Positions 19,801-26,328 of a stretch of 64,000 nucleotides of DNA are shown here, one piece after another. The stretch covers positions 92,061-156,060 of the forward strand of contig UQLU01000005.1 in the NCBI GenBank assembly GCA_900542065.1, in the 5' to 3' direction. A model generated the notes under the pieces. That model made no database searches. It saw only the letters and a list, made by a program, of their open reading frames with translations, and was not told the origin of the DNA. The DNA comes from an uncultured Eggerthella sp. (GTDB lineage Bacteria > Actinomycetota > Coriobacteriia > Coriobacteriales > Eggerthellaceae). Position numbers and translations under genes: made by a program. How positions within the stretch are numbered: position 1 is the first letter of the stretch; the number at the start of each line of letters is the position of its first letter.

Positions 19801-20157
19801 GAAACGAAGCTTCCATCTTCAGATACGCAGTATGCTCCCGCTATCTTATTCATGGAAGCCACAGAAGATATTCTTGCCAGCAAAGGAATAGAACTTTGGA
19901 ACGATGCGCGAATCGATATATATCGCAACATAGAATTGCACGACGAAGATGAAGATTCCGTAGTACAAACCACCACTCAAAACCCCACACAAAGCACTAC
20001 CCCAAAAAACGACAACCCCGTAGAAGAGATTATTTCCAAGCTCCCTAAAACTGGAGATATCCCTACAGGTACCGTATTAGCAGTTATAGCATTAGCAATT
20101 GCAGCAATGCTCGCTTTGGTTATAGGAATACGGGGAGCTAAAAACAAAGAGAAGTAA
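16891..20157 (+). CDS. LPXTG-anchored surface protein with Flg_new and Cna-B-type domains
   Basis: A 1088-residue secreted, sortase-anchored protein. A long signal peptide ends in a hydrophobic stretch (about 48-68, SALLFFLGGLVFALVLGLIY) before ALEDTL. One or two InlB-type beta-grasp repeats follow at about 85-250 (GYSFVRWVNSNDNSTFDF). A unique middle region carries four Cys, two within ELEGCSGTGSCSLPS. SpaA/Cna-B-like pilin domains follow, each starting with a Lys-bearing strand (ELQKTS, VLQKVD, SFTKVR) and ending with a Glu strand (IKEEHSPTGF, IEEVKAPEGY, IEEQPC), the usual pattern for intramolecular isopeptide bonds. LPKTGD at about 1051, a hydrophobic helix and a Lys-rich tail complete the sorting signal. 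It stands alone, and no sortase gene is in the window. Probable adhesin or pilin. Confidence 0.85.
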   Translation: MNTAICNHSLKRHANNRIGKSYQPAFLNSRSILFPKNAILPGSALLFFLGGLVFALVLGLIYPQSTQALEDTLSSANDTPADDAPITITIQVEGFSESIPVLEAGKDFIKGQPVKSDPRFMVDDQGNQILADLIEQKELEGYKLVWKTEQGESFDWFNTAVNESITVVGKFEQSDYTVRISFNDNKTQDLEVSVPKGSSFEQAYGSIPQQPSKTGYSFVRWVNSNDNSTFDFSAPISASTTVYALFSISEPDKVATVDADFDIPETLSGRCYIGATWGVHPAKFSISGFSGELEGCSGTGSCSLPSAAAPSYTWADYKATLADVDIEAGVVTYDVTITPPGAAKPDGPRNSLGLIGYQTVYFKAEIQKNFGGYIELQKTSSNPSLNENNATYSLEGATFGIYNNEGSRVAQLVTNSEGKTDKSPLLPVGIYTIKEEHSPTGFASTEDKTVQIAAGSVLTSTIANTPQSALVDLVLQKVDSETNANSPLGSATFEGAQFKISYYDRYLTLPHMVKNATQAFESARNDSFSQATSQFLSASTRDAWQAKRSWIFETDEHGSLRFAEDYLIEGDNFYYDNEGSIVLPLGTVVIEEVKAPEGYLPIEDPFVVTLTESGNDIHIEAWQTLQAIEQVKRGDLSFTKVREGSMERLAHVPFRITSKTTGESHILVTDENGMASTESSWTPHSQNTNAGLSSDDGIWFSNDTQGNAAPVNDSLGALPYDTYLIEEQPCSANEGMQPVAFEVTITRNNVTLDLGTVDNKPFTPEISGEVDKRQTLFVSNGLFTYTIDYRSTSPTWADEFTTTDTIACAKENQAHLRAISTPVSFGDYDGKMNIWYKTNLSGTKDTSQSTFDPESVNACSSNPHNPDNPNNERVFDFESWQLWKQGVSTLEPSLLFTEELELKEGEYVTELAFEHGRVEEGFSTLDQSDTQWDRRDRYTEDDTLESLFDSSAFTAWDDDACKQVAEAAKHETKLPSSDTQYAPAILFMEATEDILASKGIELWNDARIDIYRNIELHDEDEDSVVQTTTQNPTQSTTPKNDNPVEEIISKLPKTGDIPTGTVLAVIALAIAAMLALVIGIRGAKNKEK

Positions 20158-20193
20158 TCAATGCCATTTAGGTACTTCAGATACAACTAAACA

Positions 20194-20523
20194 CTATCCT
20201 GTAATGCCGCGCTTAACCGTGCGGCGTTTTCTTTTTGGTGGTTCAACTGGTTCGCGGAAATCCAACATAAGCTGCTCTGCAACACCCGCGCTTTCGTTTT
20301 CTGTGACCTTTTCTATATCTTTAATATTCCAAGAAAGAGCCTCTGAGCCATGCAGCTCTAGCATTTTATAGCGCGCATCCTGCAAATTCTGCTTCGAGCC
20401 TGCCCTGTGTTCGCTTTCAAATTCAATAACGCTCGATTTAGGTGCAGCACCCTTTGGAGAAACTATTGTTGCGCGATAACGAGTCATATATCTTCCTTGC
20501 TTCAAAACGGTCACCTTAAGCAT
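20194..20523 (-). CDS. Hypothetical basic-tailed protein of 109 residues
   Basis: I do not recognise this protein. It is soluble, with an N-terminal beta-rich part (KVTVLKQGRYMTRYRATIVS), a probable helix (SKQNLQDARYKMLELHG) and a strongly basic C-terminus (PPKRKRRTVKRG) that could bind nucleic acid. The ATG at 20523 has a weak GGTAAAAG site. It is convergent with the LPXTG gene, and the terminator hairpin of that gene lies inside its last codons. It stands alone on its strand. Confidence 0.6.
   Translation of the reverse strand: MLKVTVLKQGRYMTRYRATIVSPKGAAPKSSVIEFESEHRAGSKQNLQDARYKMLELHGSEALSWNIKDIEKVTENESAGVAEQLMLDFREPVEPPKRKRRTVKRGITG
20206..20236 (+). terminator. Terminator of the LPXTG gene, inside the convergent gene
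   Basis: GCCGC (20206-20210) and GCGGC (20221-20225) pair around a 10-base loop, followed by a T-rich run (GTTTTCTTTTT). It lies about 50 bases after the surface-protein stop and overlaps the 3' coding end of the minus-strand 109-residue gene. Confidence 0.6.
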
Positions 20524-20662
20524 ACCGTAAGATGCTTTTACCTTGAGATATGCATGAGAAAACCATGCCTGACTTGAAATAAATGGTTTCCCTATGAATA
20601 CCTATTCCATTCTTTAAAGACCGTTAGAAAATAGCAACGTTGAACTTTATCACAGGAGAATT

Positions 20663-21667
20663 ATGAGCCCACTTGAACTTATCCCCAAGCAGGAATATGC
20701 CGATATTCGCAGTGTTGGCATACCACAAGCCTTGCTGTACTACCGCTACCATGTTTTATGGCGGACATTTTTTGAGAGCCTTGGCTGCAACGTTATTGAA
20801 AGCCAGCCGTCAGACCGTGCACTTCTTTCACGAGGCGAGCAATACTCCATTGATGAATGCTGTCTGGCATCAAAACTTTATATGGGACACGTTGAGAGCC
20901 TTCTGGATACGTGCGATGCCGTATTCGTTCCCAGCATTGATAACCTCGGTCTTCATAAAGGGTTTTGCACTAAATTCCAGGCACTACCCGATTTAGTTGC
21001 AAATACCTTTGCCTCACGCAATCCACGTATCATCTCTTGTGAGATTGACAAAGACGATACTGGAATATCTGCCGAAGAAGCCTATGTGTCTCTTGCTACT
21101 AAATTTGGATGCACCAAAAAGCAAGGCAAGTCCATCTATCAAGATGCTCTTCATGCGCAGAAAAAGCACAACGAAGCGCTTGCTCATAAGCAGGCAACAC
21201 TGCTCAAAGATGCCGAAAAATTGCCTGCGCAAGAGCGTCCTTTGCGTATCTTAATCGCAGCACACCCTTACGTAATACACGATCCTTATATTGGTGGGCC
21301 TATCATTAGCATGTTAGAGGACCTGCAGGTATGCACGCTCTATTCTGATCGCTTTGATAGAAAGCAAGCCTTAGAAAAAAGTTACGACTTTTCAGAAACT
21401 ATGCCCTGGATCGTAAACCGCGAGATCATCGGTACCATTCTTCACCTATATGATCATCTTGATGGAATTGTGCTGGTAAGCGCTTTTCCTTGCGGCCCCG
21501 ATTCGATGACCAACGATGCTCTTATTCGCTGCATTAAAGGCAAGCCCATCTTGTCACTCACCATCGACAGTCAAAGCGGCACCGCAGGACTAGAAACACG
21601 CCTTGAAAGCTTTGTTGACATTCTGCGCTACCAAAAACGAGGAGGTTACTTACATGATGAGCGATAA
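20663..21667 (+). CDS. Acyl-CoA dehydratase activase-related protein (DUF2229-like), first of split set
   Basis: A cytosolic 334-residue protein resembling the DUF2229/2-hydroxyglutaryl-CoA dehydratase subunit fold. Its start (SVGIPQALLYYRYHVLWRTFF) parallels the segment at about 828 of the giant activase (IGLPRVLFYWDTMPFWKTLL). Cysteines suited to an iron-sulfur cluster lie in DECCLASKLYMGH, GFCTKFQ and FPCGPDSMTND. It ends in DSQSGTAGLETRLESF, shared with the next gene. A GGAGAA site precedes the ATG. It overlaps the next gene by 14 bases, so the pair is translationally coupled. Probably one half of an ATP-activated iron-sulfur enzyme; the substrate is unknown. Confidence 0.78.
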   Translation: MSPLELIPKQEYADIRSVGIPQALLYYRYHVLWRTFFESLGCNVIESQPSDRALLSRGEQYSIDECCLASKLYMGHVESLLDTCDAVFVPSIDNLGLHKGFCTKFQALPDLVANTFASRNPRIISCEIDKDDTGISAEEAYVSLATKFGCTKKQGKSIYQDALHAQKKHNEALAHKQATLLKDAEKLPAQERPLRILIAAHPYVIHDPYIGGPIISMLEDLQVCTLYSDRFDRKQALEKSYDFSETMPWIVNREIIGTILHLYDHLDGIVLVSAFPCGPDSMTNDALIRCIKGKPILSLTIDSQSGTAGLETRLESFVDILRYQKRGGYLHDER

Positions 21668-22928
21668 AACCCCCACTGAGCGCATTGCCGAAGTAACCAA
21701 CCCTATAAAACAACGCGTTGGCGATATTAAAACGCCTATCAACCGCGTAGCAGATACGCTTAAACGTCGCTATTCCGAAGACGCGCCAGCAGGCGTCTTT
21801 CTACGCCCTGGCAAACCTGAAGCATTGCGCCCCAAAAAGAAAAAGAAGCACAAAAAAGATCGCCACACCCGCACCAGAGTTGCTTTCATGCGCTACGCCT
21901 ACTACGACATTGCCTTTCGCTTCTTTGTCGAAGAAGTTCTTGATGCAGATTTCGTAGCACTGCCAGAAGCAACCAGAAAAACTTTAGAGCTGGGTACACT
22001 TAACAGTACCGACTATGTATGTGCTCCATTCAAGCACATTCTTGGCGACTATATTGAAGCCCTCGATATGGGCGCCGATGTGCTTGTTCAGCTTACTGGT
22101 CCTTGCCGATTAGGCTATTATGGCGAACTTCAAGAGTCAATTCTGCGCGATATGGGCTACGACTTCGAGATGCTTAACTTTGCCACAGTAAGCGGCAAAC
22201 CCTTGCAGGAATATCTTTCTATCTGCAAGAAAAAAGTAAATCCCGACCTTTCAGTATCGAAGGGTGTAAAGAACTTTCTTGTCGTGCTTAAAATGATCGA
22301 GGCCCTCGATTCCTACCATGATCGCTATTTGGAACTTGCTGGTTTTGAAAAAGATCCTGGATCGTTTAAGCGTGCTCAAAAAGACTTTTTTGCCGAAATG
22401 AACACCGTCACAGGTGCTACCCAAATGGCAGCAGTCTATCGCCATCATATGCGCATCCTCGAAGATCTTCCTATCAAAATACCCAACGACCCTATACGAG
22501 TAGGTCTGATAGGAGAATTTTTCACAGGGGTTGATCCAAGGTCTAATTTGTTTATCGAAGATAAACTCAGTTCAATGGGTGTGTCTCTTGCGCGAACCGT
22601 TAATTTAACTAACCGTATTTTGCGCTATAACGAAGAAAATCTGCGTCGCAGTGTTTCGGAATATGTATCGTTTGATATGGGTCCTACCTCAACGCTTTCT
22701 ATAGCGGCAGCAAAGCATTATGCCGAAGAAGGCTTTGACGGCATCATTCACTTAAAATCGTCGGGATGCACTCCAGAAATTGACTGTATGCCCGTACTGC
22801 AGCGATTAAGCAATGACTACCACATTCCTATTTTGTATCTTAGCTACGATTCACAAACGAGTGATACAGGGCTTGATACCCGACTTGAAGCGTTTTATGA
22901 CATGATTGCTATGAGAAAGGCTCGCTAA
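21654..22928 (+). CDS. 2-hydroxyacyl-CoA dehydratase-like / DUF2229-like protein, second of split set
   Basis: 424 residues with a basic, probably disordered N-terminus (RPKKKKKHKKDRHTR) and a dehydratase-like core carrying Cys in DYVCAPFKHILGDY, LTGPCRLGYYGEL, and SSGCTPEIDCMPVLQ. The C-terminal DSQTSDTGLDTRLEAF matches the end of the preceding protein, so the two are distant homologues. ATG 21654 follows GAGGAGG; a second ATG is the next codon. It overlaps the upstream gene by 14 bases, and its TAA overlaps the activase start (TAATG). Together with its neighbours it rebuilds in three pieces what the gene at 8618 holds in one. Confidence 0.78.
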   Translation: MMSDKTPTERIAEVTNPIKQRVGDIKTPINRVADTLKRRYSEDAPAGVFLRPGKPEALRPKKKKKHKKDRHTRTRVAFMRYAYYDIAFRFFVEEVLDADFVALPEATRKTLELGTLNSTDYVCAPFKHILGDYIEALDMGADVLVQLTGPCRLGYYGELQESILRDMGYDFEMLNFATVSGKPLQEYLSICKKKVNPDLSVSKGVKNFLVVLKMIEALDSYHDRYLELAGFEKDPGSFKRAQKDFFAEMNTVTGATQMAAVYRHHMRILEDLPIKIPNDPIRVGLIGEFFTGVDPRSNLFIEDKLSSMGVSLARTVNLTNRILRYNEENLRRSVSEYVSFDMGPTSTLSIAAAKHYAEEGFDGIIHLKSSGCTPEIDCMPVLQRLSNDYHIPILYLSYDSQTSDTGLDTRLEAFYDMIAMRKAR

Positions 22929-23890
22929 TGACCTCTGCATTTCTTGGTATAGATACTGGCTCAATTTCAACCAAAGGCGTCATCATCGACGAAGCTGGTG
23001 AAATTATCGCCCGCTCCTATTTATGGACTGAAGGTAACCCCACCGATGCCGCAAAACGCGTTGTTGATGATTTGGCAAACCAAATTGATCATGATGAATT
23101 TGAAGTAGTTGCCGTTGGCACCACCGGCAGCGCTCGCCGTCTGGTTGGCGCTATTCTTAATGCCACGGTAGTAAAAAACGAAATTACCGCACACGCCGTA
23201 GGCACTACCCATCTTCATCCCGATGTACGCACTATCTTAGAAATTGGCGGACAAGATTCTAAGATCATTTGTGTAGAAAACGGTATCGCTACTGATTACG
23301 CTATGAACACGCTTTGCGCTGCAGGAACTGGATCTTTTCTTTCGAGTCAGGCTCATCGCCTTGGTGTAGAAGTTGAAGACTTCGGCCCGATAGCCCTTAC
23401 CTCTAAGCATCCTGCAAATATCGCTGCACGCTGTACCGTTTTTGCAGAAAGCGACTTGGTTCACAAAATCCAAGTTGGCTACGCGCGTGAAGATGTTATT
23501 GCTGGTCTTTGCAAAGCAGTGGCAACCAACTACTTAAACAACGTAGGTAAAGGCAAACGAATTATCGCTCCTATTGTTTTTCAGGGTGGCGTTAGCAAAA
23601 ATGTAGGCGTCGTTCATTTCTTCGAGGAAACACTTGGACAAGAAGTACTGGTAGATCCCGATGGCCATTTGATGGGCGCATTTGGTGCTGCTCTTCTTGC
23701 GGCCGATGCTCCCGCATCACAGCGTAAGCCTTTTTCGTTCAACATTGACAATATTGAATTCACCACACGTGAGGTGGTATGCCAAAAATGTGCAAACCAT
23801 TGTGAAATCGTCTGCGTTTATCGCGATGATGAGCTTATTGACGCTTGGGGCAATCGCTGCGACAAGGGAGCTATTCGGCCACACAAATAA
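22928..23890 (+). CDS. Acyl-CoA dehydratase activase (BadF/HgdC family), third of split set
   Basis: A 320-residue ASKHA ATPase. The phosphate-1 loop is GIDTGSISTKGVIID, and the adenosine region is ILEIGGQDSKII. The two cysteines that share one [4Fe-4S] cluster across the dimer are in TLCAAGTGSF and AARCTVFAE. An extra C-terminal four-Cys motif (CQKCANHC...NRC) is added beyond the classical 260-residue HgdC length, like the knuckle in the giant paralogue. Its ATG overlaps the upstream stop (TAATG). It should hydrolyse ATP to lower the potential of an electron passed to the two upstream proteins. Confidence 0.9.
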   Translation: MTSAFLGIDTGSISTKGVIIDEAGEIIARSYLWTEGNPTDAAKRVVDDLANQIDHDEFEVVAVGTTGSARRLVGAILNATVVKNEITAHAVGTTHLHPDVRTILEIGGQDSKIICVENGIATDYAMNTLCAAGTGSFLSSQAHRLGVEVEDFGPIALTSKHPANIAARCTVFAESDLVHKIQVGYAREDVIAGLCKAVATNYLNNVGKGKRIIAPIVFQGGVSKNVGVVHFFEETLGQEVLVDPDGHLMGAFGAALLAADAPASQRKPFSFNIDNIEFTTREVVCQKCANHCEIVCVYRDDELIDAWGNRCDKGAIRPHK

Positions 23891-24075
23891 GCTCCAGCAA
23901 TACCTTTCAGCAAGATTCAGAGCAAACAGGTACTCAATCGACCCAGCACAATATTTCATAACAGCAAACAAGCTATCTGTCGTGAACGTGTTAGGTTGTT
24001 GCATTTGTGTGAAGTTAAGATCAAGTGTTTGAATCGACATTTATTCGTCTCTATTATTAGTAATGGAACCAGTCA

Positions 24076-24106
24076 GGGCATCTCTTGTACGAGATGCCCT
24101 CTTTTT
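24076..24106 (+). terminator. Strong Rho-independent terminator after the activase operon
   Basis: GGGCATCTC, loop TTGTAC, GAGATGCCC, then TCTTTTT: a perfect 9-bp stem with a T run, 186 bases after the activase stop. The bases between 23891 and 24075 hold nothing I can name. It could also act as an attenuator for the MFS gene that starts 77 bases later. Confidence 0.8.
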
Positions 24107-24119
24107 GCGTCAATAATTT

Positions 24120-24136
24120 TTTACACGCAGTGTAAA
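24120..24136 (+). promoter_or_regulatory. TetR-type operator palindrome before the MFS-CBS gene
   Basis: TTTACACGCAGTGTAAA is a perfect 7-bp inverted repeat with a 3-base spacer, 46 bases upstream of the MFS-CBS start. The half-site and spacing are typical of TetR-family operators. No regulator gene is adjacent. Confidence 0.55.
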
Positions 24137-24182
24137 TATTTTGACCTCCAACATAAAACCCGCACTCGAAAGGAGCACTTAC

Positions 24183-26132
24183 ATGGGTCTTACCCGCAAG
24201 CAGATTATCATCGTTGTTATTTTGCTTTCTGGCACGCTGCTTGCCGTACTTAACCAAACACTGCTTTCACCTGCACTGCCCGTTATCATGGCAGACACGC
24301 ACGTTGATGCAACCACAGTCCAGTGGCTTACCTCAGCGTATTCTCTTGTTGAAGCAGTAGTAATTCCCCTTTCGGCTTACCTCATCGGGCGTTTCTCCAC
24401 TAAAAAGCTCTTTGTTTTTGGCATGTCCACCTTTGCTATTGGATCACTTCTAGCAGGAATCGCTCCTGTGTTTGCCGTGCTCCTTATTGGACGTATGTGC
24501 CAAGCAGTAGCAACGGGCATTGCAATGCCTATGGTGTTTACGGTAATTCTGCTTATTTTCCCCCGCGAAAAACGCGGAAGCGCTATGGGTATCGTTTCTT
24601 TAGCTATCGGATTCGCTCCTGCAATTGGCCCCTCTGTTTCTGGCCTGTTAGTAGACAGTGTTGGTTGGCGCGCTCTGTTTTTGCTGGTTTGCGCGCTCGC
24701 TATCATAATCGTACTCTGCGCAGTATTCTTCCTTGAAAGCTACGGTGAATTTGAGCCAACCTCATTTGATAAGCCTTCTGTTGCTTTATGCTCTTTGGGC
24801 TTGCTGAGCCTGCTTTACGGACTTTCTTCAATTACCTCTGCTGCAGTTATTGCACTACCAGCAAGCTTGATAGTTATTGGCGTTATTTTGCTTACCTTAT
24901 TTGTTGTAAGACAGCTCAAACTTGAAGTGCCTCTTTTGAAAGTAAGCATTTTAAAAACACGTAATTACGCAATCACAGTTGCGGTGGTTGCAGGGCTTCA
25001 AGCTGCGCTGGTTGGCACAGGCGTATTGCTGCCCATTTATCTGCAGAATTTGCTTGGTATTTCTGCCCTTGAAACGGGTCTTGTTATGCTGCCTGGTGCA
25101 GTTATTGGTGCTATTCTTGGCTACTTCGCGGGACGCTGGTTCGACAAATTCGGCCCCCGCAAGGTAATAATCCCCTGTGCGTTCATTCTCTTACTTGGCG
25201 GCTGTGGCTTAATCGCCTTTTCTCTTGATACCCCTATCCCCTTCATTATTGCGGTGTACACCTGCTTGTCAGTCGGCATTACTGGCACGATTACCCCTAT
25301 CAACACATGGGGTATCAACTCGCTCGACAATAGTGTTATCCAACATGCAAATGCCTTGTCAAACACCCTGAACCAGGTAGGTGCCTCACTCGGTACCGCT
25401 ATTTTGGTATCTCTTTCGGCTACCTCCGTTTTCTTATTCCCCGAGATGCCCGCCCTGGAGCAGACCATGATAGGAGATCGTATTGCATTCTGCTTTACCG
25501 CAGCGCTGATGGTTATTATTTTCTTGGTAATCGTCATTTCCGTGCGCGATAACCGAAAGCCCAGCTTCGCAACTTCGATTGAAGCAGTACGTATGCCCAC
25601 TAAAGCAAACGATCATATTGCCGTTGATTTAGCCATGAACAAAGAGCCCTATTATGTTCATGACACCGATACGATTCGTGAAGTAGCTCAAATCTTAGCG
25701 GCAAACAAAACTTCAGGTGTTCCTGTTGTGGACTCAGACAATAAGGTTGTCGGCTTCATTTCCGATGGTGACATCATGAAATACATCGGACGTAGCGACG
25801 GACACGTCTTAGACGCTACTCGCATGTTGTATCAGATTCCTGAAACAGAAAACTTCATGCAGCGTGTAGCTGACCTGATAGATTTAAATGTAATGCGCAT
25901 CGCAACCAAGGGAGCTATTTCCGTGCCAAGTGGCTCCTCCCTTGACGATGCCTGTCGCATGTTGGCAGAAAAGCGCATTAAAAAGATCCCTGTCGTTGAT
26001 GCTCAAGGTTGCCTTGTTGGTTCGCTTTCTCGCTCCGATATCATTCGCTCCACCATGGCAAATTTGGCTTCTATCGAATCCCTTGTTGAGGCAGACAAGA
26101 AAGAAAAAGAGCAGGCTAAGGCTCGCGCTTAA
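24183..26132 (+). CDS. DHA2-type 14-helix MFS exporter fused to a C-terminal CBS pair
   Basis: 649 residues. The first part (about 5-455) is a 14-helix drug:H+ antiporter of the EmrB/QacA group: an early LNQTLLSPALPVI, RMCQAVATGIAMP, and the antiporter motif C-like GFAPAIGPSVSGLLVDSVG. The last 160 residues are cytosolic and contain two CBS domains (AMNKEPYYVHDTDTIREVAQ...GVPVVDSDNKVVGFISDGDIMKY and ISVPSGSSLDDACRMLAEKRIKKIPVVDAQGCLVGSLSRSDI), which usually bind adenine nucleotides and gate transport. ATG 24183 follows AAAGGAGC; a TTG at 24141 lacks a site. A TetR-type operator and a terminator lie just upstream. The MFS-CBS joining is unusual. Confidence 0.88.
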   Translation: MGLTRKQIIIVVILLSGTLLAVLNQTLLSPALPVIMADTHVDATTVQWLTSAYSLVEAVVIPLSAYLIGRFSTKKLFVFGMSTFAIGSLLAGIAPVFAVLLIGRMCQAVATGIAMPMVFTVILLIFPREKRGSAMGIVSLAIGFAPAIGPSVSGLLVDSVGWRALFLLVCALAIIIVLCAVFFLESYGEFEPTSFDKPSVALCSLGLLSLLYGLSSITSAAVIALPASLIVIGVILLTLFVVRQLKLEVPLLKVSILKTRNYAITVAVVAGLQAALVGTGVLLPIYLQNLLGISALETGLVMLPGAVIGAILGYFAGRWFDKFGPRKVIIPCAFILLLGGCGLIAFSLDTPIPFIIAVYTCLSVGITGTITPINTWGINSLDNSVIQHANALSNTLNQVGASLGTAILVSLSATSVFLFPEMPALEQTMIGDRIAFCFTAALMVIIFLVIVISVRDNRKPSFATSIEAVRMPTKANDHIAVDLAMNKEPYYVHDTDTIREVAQILAANKTSGVPVVDSDNKVVGFISDGDIMKYIGRSDGHVLDATRMLYQIPETENFMQRVADLIDLNVMRIATKGAISVPSGSSLDDACRMLAEKRIKKIPVVDAQGCLVGSLSRSDIIRSTMANLASIESLVEADKKEKEQAKARA

Positions 26133-26153
26133 TTGTTAAGGTAATACCTATCT

Positions 26154-26300
26154 ATGGAGCTCCATGCCTGAGATGTCTCTAGGCACTTGGAGCTCCATGT
26201 TTGATACCTTCTACCATGGAGCTCCATACTTGAAACATTTCTAGTTCCATGAGCCTCGATGCTCGGGCACCTCTCCAGTCCATGAAACTCTATTCTTGGG
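26154..26300. repeat. Degenerate tandem palindromic repeats between convergent genes
   Basis: Three copies of a SacI-type palindrome, ATGGAGCTCCAT (26154-26165 and 26216-26227) and TGGAGCTCCA (26188-26197), are each followed by a related tail (CCTGAGATGT, TTTGATACCT, CTTGAAACAT). Two further decayed units (TTCCATGAG, GTCCATGAAA) follow. The period is about 28-34 bases. It lies between the convergent MFS-CBS and ABC permease genes and may serve as a bidirectional terminator or a small intergenic repeat family. Confidence 0.55.
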
Positions 26301-26328
26301 AAAATCCATTCACTACAAACGGAATCGC

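Noticed and set aside
26154..26300. CRISPR array
   Set aside because: Repeats are short palindromes with related, not unique, spacers, and no cas genes are nearby.
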